Shown piece by piece: positions 28,284 through 38,899 of a DNA stretch of 64,000 nt (positions within the stretch are counted from its first letter, which is position 1; each line of letters begins with the position of its first letter). The position numbers were made by a program, and so were the translations under genes. The DNA is from Pachysolen tannophilus NRRL Y-2460 (taxonomy: Eukaryota > Ascomycota > Pichiomycetes > Alaninales > Pachysolenaceae). The DNA is taken from NCBI GenBank assembly GCA_001661245.1, contig KV454014.1, positions 1,382,496-1,446,495 on the forward strand, in the 5' to 3' direction. The notes under the pieces are model-generated. The model did no database searches and was not told the DNA's origin. It worked only from the letters and a program-made list of their open reading frames with translations.

Positions 28284-30959
28284 CTAGCTACTTGAGTCAT
28301 TATCATCATGCACATCTGATTTTTCACCATCTTTAACGTAATAGGGATTTTTGAAATTGTCGAATTTTTTCTTCAAGTATTGATACAGTTCTCCATCGTT
28401 CACATTATGACATAATTTCAAATGATTGATTAATTTTTCTTCTCTATTGAAAGTCTTCGTACATTTGTGACATTTGAAAAACCTCTCATGAATCTTGTAG
28501 TGTTTTGTTAAGTTGGATGATTCGTTAAATTTTTTGGAACAATTAGGATATTTACAAGCTAAGGGCTTTTTACCAGTATGAATTCTCGAATGAATAGACA
28601 ACGATGAAGAAGTTTTAAACCACTTGCCACAAATTGAACATCGGTAAGGTTTTTCACCGGTGTGGATTCTGATATGCTGTTCCAACATCAAATCAATTGA
28701 AAATCTTTTACCACATATTATACATTCATAAGGTTTATGCTTTGTGTGAACATGCAAATGACGAATTATCTTTTGTCGTTGATTGAAAAGTTTGTGGTTT
28801 CTTGAACAATTCTCCCAGTTGCAAACATAACTAGATTTTCCACCTCCAATATGGTCATCAATTATATGATCAGTTAGTTCGTCCGTGGTGGAAAAAGTTC
28901 TATTACAAATAATACTTCCGTTTTTAGTCAGAAGTTCCCATTTACATCTATGGTCTGGATCTGTATCAGAATTTTCTTCTTTTCCAGAAATTTTATTAGT
29001 ATTTGTTTCGATACTGATTGGAGTAGTCATCAAATCCTCAGTTTTAATCTTCTCTTCAAAAATGGCATTATTGTAATTATCATTCATCGATGGTCCTTGA
29101 TTTCCCATATTGGAATCCACACCAAATCCATGAATAGTTGGAATATGACTTAAAAATTTTAAAATATCATCTGATTCAAAATTACAACCCATCCACTCGC
29201 AGTGATAATTCAGCTGACTTGGCAATGAAGAAGTATCAGCTCCTGAAGACAGAGTTCTATTATTTTTAAAGTTATCTGAATCTTTATTTTCTTTAATAGG
29301 AGGCTGGTAAGATTGTGCTGTTTGATTTGATTGCAAAATATGATCTTTCAAAATGTGGGACTGCAATTGTTCGTTAGTGTTATATTTCAAAATATTCGAA
29401 GGACAATTTTCCCAAAGACAATGAATATGATCAGATTCTAAATTTTTCTTATTATTTACAAATGCAGTTTCATTGGAAGTGTATTTAGTGTTGGCATTAT
29501 CGGTTAACTTAATTTTATCATTGTGATTTTTCAAATGCGATCTCAACATTGGAACTTGCAAAGGCAAGTCATTAAAGTTAACCCAATTATAATTGAACTC
29601 TTCTATGGTGCTATTGCTTGAATTCGATAATTTTTTTGCTCTTTTAACGATATCTTTAAAGCCTAAATTATTTTCCCCAATATAGTTCTGTTTCCGTTTC
29701 TCACTGTGTGGTCGACCAGAGCAAAAATTTATACCAGTATTAAAAGAAGGTGTTGTTTTAGTCCTCAAGTCACTTAATTTCGACTGAGTCGAATTGTCAA
29801 TGCTTAAATTCCCATAATTTTTTCTTAGGACGTCATCAAATGAATTGGGAATATAATTTTGAATAGCACCATTGGAAACTGAACCATTTGAATGAGATTT
29901 TGCAATGTCAGTATTATTGCAATTTTTATTATACATTGTTTTAGAATTAGTAGGATCTGTAATCGGCGAAACCATCAAAGGCAATGCAATTTCAGAATTC
30001 AAACTAATGCTTTTATTGGCAATATGACCATGAAATTCGTTCGAGTTTGTTCCATCACTGCAACAATTTGCAGCAAACCGTATATTATGCTTATGGTGAT
30101 CGTTCTTGTTCCCATTGCTAATGGCACATGAATGATCAATAAAATTATTTGTTAATCCAGCTGGATGATTATCGAAATTACAATATTCAAAACAGCAGTC
30201 ATTCTTCCCTGTGTCACCAGTTTTGTTTCCATGATTAATATTTTTCTGCTTTAAATGGTTAGGGTCAAAGCAGCATTCGATGTCATCAATATCGTTAAAT
30301 AATGATGACAAATCAGTATGCATGTGATGATAAGTGTTGGGACTATTAGCGGAAGCAGGGCTAATCGATGTTGATGGAGCTGGAGAATTAATTTGATTAC
30401 TATGCTGGCAGTGATAATCACAGTGATCGGTGCAGTATTGATTAGGAGAGACGTAGCAACAGGAAGCATCTTTAGAAATACAATTTGAATCATCACAACA
30501 TTCATACTCTTCACAATCGTTACTGTCTGGACTTAAATTATTATGAACAGAAATATCGTTACAACTAGAATCAAAACAACGATCAACAGATTCATTAAAT
30601 GAACATTGATCAATAATCTGCTGAATTTGAGAATCTGTTAGGTCCAAAATAGGATTTCGATTTTGCTTGTTTCCAGGTTTAACATCATCTAAATTAGGTG
30701 TTAAGGAAGAAATATTCTTGTTCCCATTATCAGTATTTCCATTCCCAGAAACAAGTAGCTGACCACCGACGTTCGTATTTCCCTGGTGTTTTGAAGAATC
30801 GGGAACCTGCTGAAATGAATTTAATGGATGATGGTGCTTATGAATATGTCCATGAATATGTTTATGATTATTATCATAAGTATGAATGTGGCCATGAATG
30901 GTTCCGTGGGTCAAAAAATTACCATCCTGAATTTCTTGTGTATTGCTGTTATTATCCAT
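28284..30959 (-). CDS. ZAP1: Zinc-responsive transcription factor ZAP1
   Basis: 891 residues from the ATG at 30959 (S. cerevisiae Zap1: 880). Zinc fingers follow the Zap1 plan: two spaced Trp-type fingers near 513-538 (CLWENC) and 585-608 (CEWMGC), implicated in zinc sensing by the second activation domain in S. cerevisiae. A C-terminal DNA-binding array runs about 670-850 and includes NWENCS...NQRQKIIRHLHVH and KKFNESSNLTKHYKIH. The third finger has CX11C spacing instead of CX4C, and an additional C-terminal finger (827-850) has intact CX2C-X12-HX4H ligands. The N-terminus is His-rich (HGHIH, HKHIHGHIHKHHH), and residues about 140-190 form a very Cys-rich patch that probably corresponds to the zinc-sensing activation domain. 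It activates zinc uptake genes under zinc limitation. Confidence 0.92.
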   Translation of the reverse strand: MDNNSNTQEIQDGNFLTHGTIHGHIHTYDNNHKHIHGHIHKHHHPLNSFQQVPDSSKHQGNTNVGGQLLVSGNGNTDNGNKNISSLTPNLDDVKPGNKQNRNPILDLTDSQIQQIIDQCSFNESVDRCFDSSCNDISVHNNLSPDSNDCEEYECCDDSNCISKDASCCYVSPNQYCTDHCDYHCQHSNQINSPAPSTSISPASANSPNTYHHMHTDLSSLFNDIDDIECCFDPNHLKQKNINHGNKTGDTGKNDCCFEYCNFDNHPAGLTNNFIDHSCAISNGNKNDHHKHNIRFAANCCSDGTNSNEFHGHIANKSISLNSEIALPLMVSPITDPTNSKTMYNKNCNNTDIAKSHSNGSVSNGAIQNYIPNSFDDVLRKNYGNLSIDNSTQSKLSDLRTKTTPSFNTGINFCSGRPHSEKRKQNYIGENNLGFKDIVKRAKKLSNSSNSTIEEFNYNWVNFNDLPLQVPMLRSHLKNHNDKIKLTDNANTKYTSNETAFVNNKKNLESDHIHCLWENCPSNILKYNTNEQLQSHILKDHILQSNQTAQSYQPPIKENKDSDNFKNNRTLSSGADTSSLPSQLNYHCEWMGCNFESDDILKFLSHIPTIHGFGVDSNMGNQGPSMNDNYNNAIFEEKIKTEDLMTTPISIETNTNKISGKEENSDTDPDHRCKWELLTKNGSIICNRTFSTTDELTDHIIDDHIGGGKSSYVCNWENCSRNHKLFNQRQKIIRHLHVHTKHKPYECIICGKRFSIDLMLEQHIRIHTGEKPYRCSICGKWFKTSSSLSIHSRIHTGKKPLACKYPNCSKKFNESSNLTKHYKIHERFFKCHKCTKTFNREEKLINHLKLCHNVNDGELYQYLKKKFDNFKNPYYVKDGEKSDVHDDNDSSS

Positions 30960-31429
30960 TTTTTCTTTACTTAATCCTTTTGTCGGACTCTTTTCAATAC
31001 ATAGACAAATAGATAAAATAAATAAAAGTCAAATAAATATGATTTTCAAAACAATATTGTTTAATCAACTTCAGGTCCTTCAGTCCTTCTTTAAGAAATC
31101 ATTGAATAAAATAAACATGAAAAAAAAACAAAGTAAAAAAAAAAAGAAAAAAAAAAGAAATAATTCTTCAAAGAAAGCAGACGAACAAAAATATTAGCAG
31201 ATACTCCAGTCAAACATCACTCTGGAAATCTATATGGTAAGCTGAATCTGATTTTTTTTTTATAAAGGCATCACTAAAATGAACAACCGTTTTGAAAAAA
31301 AATTTAGTAACCCTGGTGGTTGTGCGGTTAACATCGAAGCACGTCATATTTTGCAAAGAAATATATTTGATATTCATCGCACTACTATATTTCATTATGG
31401 GTGTAGGTTAAGAAAAGTACCAAACCAAT
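30960..31429. other. ZAP1 promoter region
   Basis: 470 bp upstream of ZAP1 and downstream of the two-exon unknown gene. A poly-A-rich block lies near 31120-31165. I found no full zinc-responsive element (ACCTTNAAGGT). No gene seen. Confidence 0.6.
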
Positions 31430-32355
31430 CTAATCTTCTACTATGTAACTTCTTAATTTTTCCATTAAATCGTCATCTATTGATGTGAAGGTAAAGTGTG
31501 TTAGTATTAAGTAATAGGTGAAATGCGGTAACAGATTGTAATTGACATACCGTTATTTTTAGAATTTGTTTGAGAATATTTGTAGCCCCTTAATCTTTCC
31601 ATCTCATGAGATTCTTGTTCTTGGATATGAAAGAATTTTATCAATTGTTCTTCATCAAAATCTTTTAAAAACTTTATATTATTGAGTTTTAAGTTTGATA
31701 AGAGTCTTGATGTAGATGAACAAGAAGAATCCAGGCTTGAAGAAGAAGATAACTCTGATTTAGCTGATTTATATTTCTTGGAAGAATCAATATTTAAAGT
31801 ATCCATTTTCAGGAGTTCTATTTTCGTTTGGTCCCTGCCCATTCCTGGAAATGCCACTATTACTTCATCATTATCATTGTCATCGTCATCTTCTTCATAT
31901 TCTTTTAAAGTTTCCTCAGAATCTGAATTAAACAATAAATGTGTTGTTATTTCTGCTTGTTCTATAGCGTTTACTTTAGCAGTTCGAAGTGGTTGATCTG
32001 AAAAACATGAATAATCAAACTGATCGCCCTTTTTCAATAAAACATATTTAGCTGAAAAATTACTACTCGTTGTTGTATCAACAGATTCATTGTTATTGTT
32101 GGTATTACTATTCAAAGTGGATGACGATGGTGTATATACGCGCTGGCTTGATTTAATTGAAAAGGGACTTTTCAGAACATTAGAACTTTGTTGAAGAGTC
32201 TGTGGGGATGACTCAAAATGATTAGATGCTAAATCATTCACCACATCGTTATTACTTTTCTGAGATTGATTTCCATTGTTATTAGTTCTCATTTTCTTAG
32301 TTATTCCTAAAAATAATTGTCTTCTAACATCTTGACTCTTTGATCTCGATGACAT
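31430..32355 (-). CDS. Unrecognised acidic/Ser-rich protein, two exons
   Basis: Exon 1 is 32355-31551 (268 codons plus one base) and exon 2 is 31476-31430. The spliced product is 283 residues and ends NNDDDLMEKLRSYIVED. A GTG further upstream (32370) keeps the frame open, but the first ATG is at 32355. Most of the protein is low complexity: Asn/Ser-rich between residues 25 and 105, an acidic run (EEDDDDNDNDE) near 157-168, and a poly-Ser block near 207-222. The best-ordered part is the C-terminus, a probable helix-rich segment from FLKDFDEEQLIKFFHIQEQ to the end, which the intron interrupts. I do not recognise the family. Confidence 0.7.
31477..31550 (-). other. 3'-proximal intron of the 283-residue gene (74 nt)
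   Basis: Donor GTATGT at 31550-31545, perfect branch TACTAAC at 31506-31500, acceptor TAG ending at 31477. Splicing replaces a 14-residue read-through tail with a 15-residue charged helical C-terminus ending in TAG at 31432-31430. Confidence 0.85.
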
Positions 32356-32661
32356 ATTCAATAAAACCACTCAATAAAAAAGAAAAAAAAATAATCTCTA
32401 CTAATAAATAAAGATTAAACCCTAGTAACCTCAAGTCCACTAATATATCAATTTATGAAAAGCTTTCTTATTATCAATCTTTGGGTAATCTTTCTTTGAT
32501 TTTCGTCTTTGTTTTTGTTTTCGTTTTCAAGTTTTTTTTTTCTCTTTTTTTTTTTTCGCAAAAACCTCTTTTTCTTTTACGCACATACATAAACTACGGT
32601 TATCATAATCTTTGTTTTATCTTTACAAACATCGTTTCTCATGATTATTACTATTGTAATA
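32356..32661. other. Intergenic region
   Basis: 306 bp between the 283-residue gene start and the MTC5 stop. T-rich; no gene or clear motif. Confidence 0.6.
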
Positions 32662-35600
32662 CTATACAAAACTGGTCAGGCAGTGGCACCCGCATCCAGT
32701 TGGACATTCAACTTCTTCTGAATCCTTCCACCACTTTGAGGCACAATCTGAGTGTAAAACATGCTCACAAGCTGTACAGACAAATATTCTCTTTTTAATA
32801 GATAGTCCGCAATAATTACAAACTTTATTTATACTAGCAGATGTGAAATCATTTTCATCTTTAATTTCTTCTCCAGTTTCTGATCTCCACCCAATAATAC
32901 CTTGGTGGTAATGAAATGGTGAGTTTTGAGGTGACTTATTTTCAAATTGAGGGAAATTGAATTTCAAAATATTGACTCTATTAACATGTAATCCCCATGA
33001 ATATAACATTGAAGCATATTCATTTCTATATTTTTGTAATTTAATAGAATCTACTTCACTTAACAAATTAACTGAATAAATGTCGTTGAATAAGTCCAAC
33101 TCTGCTTCATTACACATTTCAACTTTAACCACTAATGAACTATTTTGTAAATTATGTAAATTTTGTAAATTTTGTGAATTAATTAAATTTTGAGTAAAAG
33201 GTTTCCCAATATTGGTAGAAAACGATGTCAGTCTTGAAATTGATGCATGATTCCAATTTGGTGCCGAAAAAGTAGAAGGATACCTTTCATTGTTAAGTTG
33301 AGTATTTGGGCTTTCTACTTTCCCCATACTAGAAATAGGTTGACAAGTGAAATATGAATCATTTAAAAAATCGTCTCTTCTAATTTGAGGTGTTGTTACA
33401 ATTTGTTTCTTAAAATAACTGTTAAATCTATCCGGTGAACCTGAATTAAAACTTCCTTGATCTAATGATGAAATTGAAGTAGAAACTGAGTTACCTCTTC
33501 TATTAGAAATGTTAAAATTGTTATGACCATTATTAAAATTCTCAGTATTACCATTTTTGTAAGGATTTGAAGTTAAGTTGTTAGCAGTAAAAATAGGATT
33601 CTGTTTTGGTTGAGGTCTAACATAAGGTACAGAAAGTGGAATTGTTTGATCAGTTTCAAAATGAGAATTTTCAAACAAAACACAACTTAACATAGCAAGC
33701 ATCTGGACATTACCAAGCCTTTCATAATATTCAAAAATTTTTTTAATCAACCATTTCGCCCCAAAAGGATGAGATCCCCAAAAAAATCTAAAATTTTCAG
33801 GGAAAGTAAGATATTCGCTACCAATGCTCTCCAATAAGTCTGCTCTTAAAATCAGTTCTAAAGTTGAAGAATCAAATTTTCCTTCTCCAAAAATTTTGTT
33901 TTTTGAAATATCTTTTACCAAGACACACTGTAATATCTTCCAGCAATTGGCAATATCGGTATAACCATACTTCTCAGCAACCAATGCATTATGTTTTGCC
34001 AACTCATCAGGAGTTTCACCTAAGACCTTATATTCAAAAGCGAGTTCCATTTTGGAAGGTATCAAATAACGGAAATCATATATCTCAACTATATTTTTTG
34101 TTGAAGTGCTTTCACCTTTTATTGACCGTGTAGCTTGCGAAAGGTCGGTGGGTATGGACAACTTATTTCCTATTGCAGTATTACCGTATTGTCTCAACCC
34201 AACATTAGTTCTTAAAAACCCTGATATTCTAGGCATGTCTCCTTGCAAAATATCATCCCAATCTTCTGTAAATGAATCTTCATCACTTGAACTAGCTTCA
34301 TCTTCTGATGACGATAAATTCAATTTTGAGTAATTTTTCGATTTTTTTTTGGAAGCTTCAAATTTTGTCTTTTTAGCTAAACTTCCAGTTAGACCAAAAC
34401 CTTCTTGATCAAACTTAATCAAATTTGATTTAGGTTTTTCAATTTTCGGTATGAAGAAACATATTAAATGACCACTTGGTGTCCATACAGCACCACAACC
34501 TTTGGGCACAGGCGTGCTATCAAATGCAGGTTTGGATTGCAACTTTTTCTCTAAAGAACTATGATCATCTTTAGAAGGAATAATATTGTCTGTAGGTACC
34601 AATTCATCATCTGAATCATCAGAAGAAATAGGTGTTTGAGATGTTTCTTCAAATGAAGAATAGTCATTATTATTTTCATCATCATATGGTATATTGAATG
34701 GGTCAATTGATAAATTTTCATTTTCAAAATTCTCAAAATTTAAATTTACTTTTTCACCCATTAAAGCTCTTAAACAGGGTTCAAGACAATATTTATCAGC
34801 ATTTACATAAGCTTGAGCAATATCATTCAAAGCAGTTAAAATTTCCTGTTTCTTTTCTTGTTTTAATTCATGATTTTCTTCAATTTTGAAAACTGGATAT
34901 GTTTGTGACAATGGGTAGTCTCTAGGGAAATTAATCTCCAATCTTAAAAATAAAAGTTCATCCTGAGTAGCAGATAATGGAGAATTTAATGATATTACCA
35001 AATTACCTGTAGAAACTGAAATTTTTTCAAATCTAATCTTAGGAAATTTATGACCAACAACACTCACTTCTTCACCCAAATTAGCAGGTTGGGGACTTTC
35101 AAGAGCAAGACCAAATAAACTACTTTCATTCTCCACCGAAGGAGCAAAAGCAGATCGTCCAATCCTAACCCCTGAAATCCAATCTAAATGATTGATTTGA
35201 TTATTATAACTGGAAGAAGTACCTTTCCTTGAAACAAAATCATCTTTGTAAGGACCCGAAGCAACTATTGCATTTTTTCTATCTTCTGTAACTTCAGGTT
35301 CTTTACGGTAAGTCTTGTATTGGAAATCAGTTAATTTTTCAGGTAATTGTTCATTTCTACTAAAATTCACTTTACCATAAAAATCGTCTTGTATAGGCCA
35401 TAATCTTAAATCACAATCTTTAGACCATGTAACTAATTGAAATTCTCTATCATCAATTGTTGATTCTTTTGAATGTCTTGATCTCCATAAAAAATCTTTA
35501 ATAGGTTCCATGTGCCCTTTAAAAATATGTACTGGTTTCAATTTAGATTCACCTGTTTGACCTTTATAATTAACAACATAAATTGAATTATTTCCACCTC

Positions 35601-36468
35601 TCATAGGCATTATACCACAAGCAGATTCTCCAAAGGGTAAATGTCTTGCTCTATTAACGGGGAAATCTGTGTTTATTGTATATTGAGGATTCTCGATACT
35701 TTTTTCATAATCCCAAAACTTGACAGTTAAATCATTTGAGCATGAAATGATTTCACTTTCATTTATTCTCCCAAAATCTATACCATTTATTCTACCATTA
35801 TGTGCCTCTACTTTATGAACAGGCATTGCCCCTTTCCTAATATCCCATATATAAAAATGACTATCATGAGAACTTGCAATCACGTTTGGATTCTTGAAAT
35901 TCCATTTAACTTGAGAAGCACTTGCCCTCCAATCTGCCCATTGAGCTATGGGTCTTTTTGGTGTTCTTAAATCCCAAGCATATACAAATGTATCTACTGA
36001 ACATGTAGCTAACAATTCAGGATTTTCTGGGTGGAAATTTATATCAGTTATAGCCCTATTATGTCCATGTAACACATGTTCTATTGCATTTGATGAACTT
36101 CTTTCCAAGTTCCAAACCATTGCCTTTTGATTAGAAGTAGATATAACCCATGAAGGTTTAGATTTATGAGGTGACCACTGAACATCCGCAACCTCCCACG
36201 AGGTAACATGGTGCAACCATCTCGGCTGAGAAAATGGATCATCTAAATCTATTATATATAATCCTCGACGTCTATAAATAATATTAGTATATAAAGAATT
36301 GTCCCCATAAAATTATTTAAAATTATAATACACTTACCCAGCAAGTACAGCATCTCTACCACTTGGAGATAACGACATGGCACCAATGTCGCCATTCACC
36401 CTTAAAGACAAGGTATTGCCAAACGTTATTGAATCATAAGGAGATAATTCATCAACGGCTAATGTCAT
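32662..36468 (-). CDS. MTC5: SEA/GATOR2 complex subunit MTC5 (SEA3, WDR59 orthologue), two exons
   Basis: Exon 1 is 36468-36338 and exon 2 is 36271-32662, giving 1246 residues (S. cerevisiae Mtc5: 1148). Exon 1 supplies the first beta-propeller strands (TFGNTLSLRVNGDIGAMSLSPSGRDAVLAG) and joins to RRGLYIIDLDDPF, so splicing completes the WD40 domain (about 15-380). An RWD domain follows at about 470-555, then an acidic linker, an alpha-solenoid region with Ser/Asn-rich insertions, and a C-terminal RING-type zinc domain (CNYCGL...CTACEHVLHSDC...CPTGCGCHC). WD40-RWD-RING is the WDR59/Sea3 signature. The complex acts at the vacuole to control TORC1 in response to amino acids. Confidence 0.95.
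36272..36337 (-). other. MTC5 intron (66 nt)
   Basis: Donor GTAAGT at 36337-36332, branch TACTAAT at 36289-36283, acceptor TAG ending at 36272. Splits a glycine codon (GG|A). Confidence 0.93.
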
Positions 36469-36888
36469 CGAAAATTCAAATCAATCAGAAAAACAACAAT
36501 ATCTGATAAGATATAATTATTGACTTAATTACTCAAAACCATTGATTGGCTTTAAATTTCTTCAAGTAGAAAATAACAAAAAAAAAAAGACGTGCTTCAA
36601 CAAATCACTTTTAAGTTCTTTAATTTATCTCTATTACCGAATTGATTTATATATTATAAATTTTTGAACCCTACTATCTATTGCCCTGAACTTTTATAAA
36701 AGATTAGCCTTTTAAATTTAACTTATAAAGGCTAAGGAAAGAAAAAAAAAAGAAAATGCTATATAAAGAAAAAGTCTTAGAGAGAGAAAAGAAGAATAAG
36801 AAAGAAAGAAAAGAAAGAAAAAAAGAAAAAAAGGCCACTAGAGTGAGTGCCTTTTTCTCTGACTAAGAAAAAAAACAAAAAAAAGAAG
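36469..36888. other. MTC5 promoter region
   Basis: 420 bp with a purine-rich (A/G) tract near 36740-36835 on the plus strand. No gene seen. Confidence 0.6.
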
Positions 36889-37623
36889 CTACTGATTTTC
36901 GTTAGAATCGTTATTGACCAAATAGGGTATCGACGATCCTATTAAACCTTCTGAACTTCCCTTAACAGCACTTTCAAATGCAGTACTTGCATTTTTCAAG
37001 TACTGAACTTGATTATGATCATCATGTTTGTAAGGTAAACCGAAAAATTCATGAAATTTATGTCTGCAAAATTCTGTAGACATTTTTTTACCTCTCATTT
37101 TAGAAATTTTGTTGGAAATGTATCTCCATTTATGCATTTCCGCTGAAGCTAGTAATTTTTTCAAAATTAACAAATCTTCTTCGGAGACTGTTTCTAGAAG
37201 TGATAGATCAACCAGTCTAGTAGGATGAGCTTCAAGAGTACTTTGTGATTCATGTTGTTGTTGTTGTTGTACATACTCTTGTATTAGCGGTAAATCAGAT
37301 GTGCTTGAAGGACCAAACAGAAATTCTGTTGGATCGACAATATTATTGTTATTACTATTGTGTGACTGTAAGTCTAATCTAACTGTAGTATTCTGTGTAT
37401 CTGATGGTTCTTCGTTTTGAACTTCTTCGTTAATAATCACACTTTCTTGAGGACATATTACTTTTAAATTTTCATTTTCATTTTCATTTTCATCTTGTTG
37501 TTGTTGTTGTTGTTGTTGTTCCGATGCCGCTGCACTATTTTCAAACGAAGAATTCATGAATGAAGGCGGCATAATGAAGTCATAGTTATAAGCTTGGTTT
37601 CGATTTGTCTTAGAGTTATCCAT
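36889..37623 (-). CDS. Q/N-rich protein with SANT/Myb-like C-terminal segment
   Basis: 244 residues from the ATG at 37623. The first 140 residues are acidic and Gln/Asn-rich, with Q8 near 36, a short EN repeat and a second Q run near 120. A compact conserved-looking segment follows (about 140-200): SEEDLLILKKLLASAEMHKWRYIS, then NKISKMRGKK and CRHKFHEFFGLPY. The W-R-x-I-S-x-x-I pattern with flanking helices resembles SANT/Myb-type DNA-binding modules of yeast regulators. I cannot name the protein. A transcriptional role is inferred from the acidic/Q-rich arm plus the SANT-like segment. Confidence 0.7.
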   Translation of the reverse strand: MDNSKTNRNQAYNYDFIMPPSFMNSSFENSAAASEQQQQQQQQDENENENENLKVICPQESVIINEEVQNEEPSDTQNTTVRLDLQSHNSNNNNIVDPTEFLFGPSSTSDLPLIQEYVQQQQQHESQSTLEAHPTRLVDLSLLETVSEEDLLILKKLLASAEMHKWRYISNKISKMRGKKMSTEFCRHKFHEFFGLPYKHDDHNQVQYLKNASTAFESAVKGSSEGLIGSSIPYLVNNDSNENQ

Positions 37624-38899
37624 TTAACACACTAATGAATGAATTTGACATTCTTGGGCCGAATATTTTGATATCTTTCAAATAAAAGATAAACTACTCG
37701 AAATAATAATAATTTTTTAATCTTGTTGAAAAATAACATACAAGACATACAAGACATTTTTATATAAAGTACTAATTATAACATATTTTTTAATGCGAAA
37801 TGTGCATTCGACGGTTTAAAAGTCACCGCGTCGGAAGACACTCACATTACGAAAGCGAGACATACTTGTGACTAAAAATCATATGGTAAAAAGCACCGTT
37901 TGTTTTCTGTTCAAAGACATGAAAATGCATTTACATGTAAAGATGGAAAACTACTTTATTTTTTTCAGAATGTCTCTAATCTTCTATTACATATTACTAC
38001 CGTTTCTAGAATAAGTTTTTTGAAAAAAAAGTTTTGCCAAAAAAATTAAAAAATCAGATCATTCTGAAAGCATGTCTTTTATTTTTTTGTTTTTTTACAT
38101 AAAAATGACATTATTTTTTTCCACCATTCTTTTGACCAGCCAGTTAAAATATCAATTTATCACGCATAAAAACGTAATTCTTTAACTCGTAGTTAATAGC
38201 GTTATACGACACTTGATTTGAATTTGAGTTAATGTTCTCAAACTCAAACTCAAACTCAAACTCATAAGATATTATTAAAAAGGTAAATGATGCTTGGAGC
38301 ACAATGGTATTCCCGGAAAGAGTATTTTTTTTTTTTCCTTTTGGTTTCATGGTTTCATGGTTTCAGAACAGAAAAACAAGCTGACTACAATTTATTTGTA
38401 TCTTTTATTCTCTCTTTCTCTCTCTTTCTATAGTTCCGAATACCTCAAACTTTTTTTTTTTTCACCTCTAAACTCAAAAAAAAAAAGGAAAAAGAAAAAA
38501 AAAAAAGTTCTCGGACTACGTAAATCAGATCTAAATCATAATTTTATATATAATTATTTTTTTTTTTTTTTTTTTTGGTTTTTCTCTTAAGATTCCCCAG
38601 TTTTATCAAGTGATTTATAAATTCTCTTTCTCTTACTTACCAATAAGCCAAAAAAATAAAAATTTAATATGCAAAGCAAGATAGTAGTCCGTGAAATATC
38701 AAAGATACGGATAATTGAGTAGTGTTTTCCGTGCCAAAAAACCCCAAAAAAAATTTTTGATTTTCAAATTGTTTTGACGCGCCTAGTTAAAATTCTTAAC
38801 TTTAATATGGTAAACAAAAACAATTTTAAACACTTTTTGATACAAGTATTAAATAAATGATTGATTGATTGATTTGATTGATTTGATGAAGTAAAGATC
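37624..38899. other. Long divergent intergenic region
   Basis: 1.28 kb between the SANT-like gene (minus) and the MPS2-like gene (plus). It contains a CTCAAA hexanucleotide microsatellite at 38237-38264, several poly-T/poly-A runs, and an ACGCGC MCB-like box near 38776, 124 bp before the MPS2-like start. Open frames here are short and low complexity. Confidence 0.6.
38237..38264. repeat. CTCAAA microsatellite
   Basis: Four exact CTCAAA units plus CTCA. Simple tandem repeat with no evident function. Confidence 0.8.

Noticed and set aside
38294-38590. 98-codon plus-strand open frame
   Set aside because: Dominated by Phe and Lys from homopolymer runs upstream of the MPS2-like gene.
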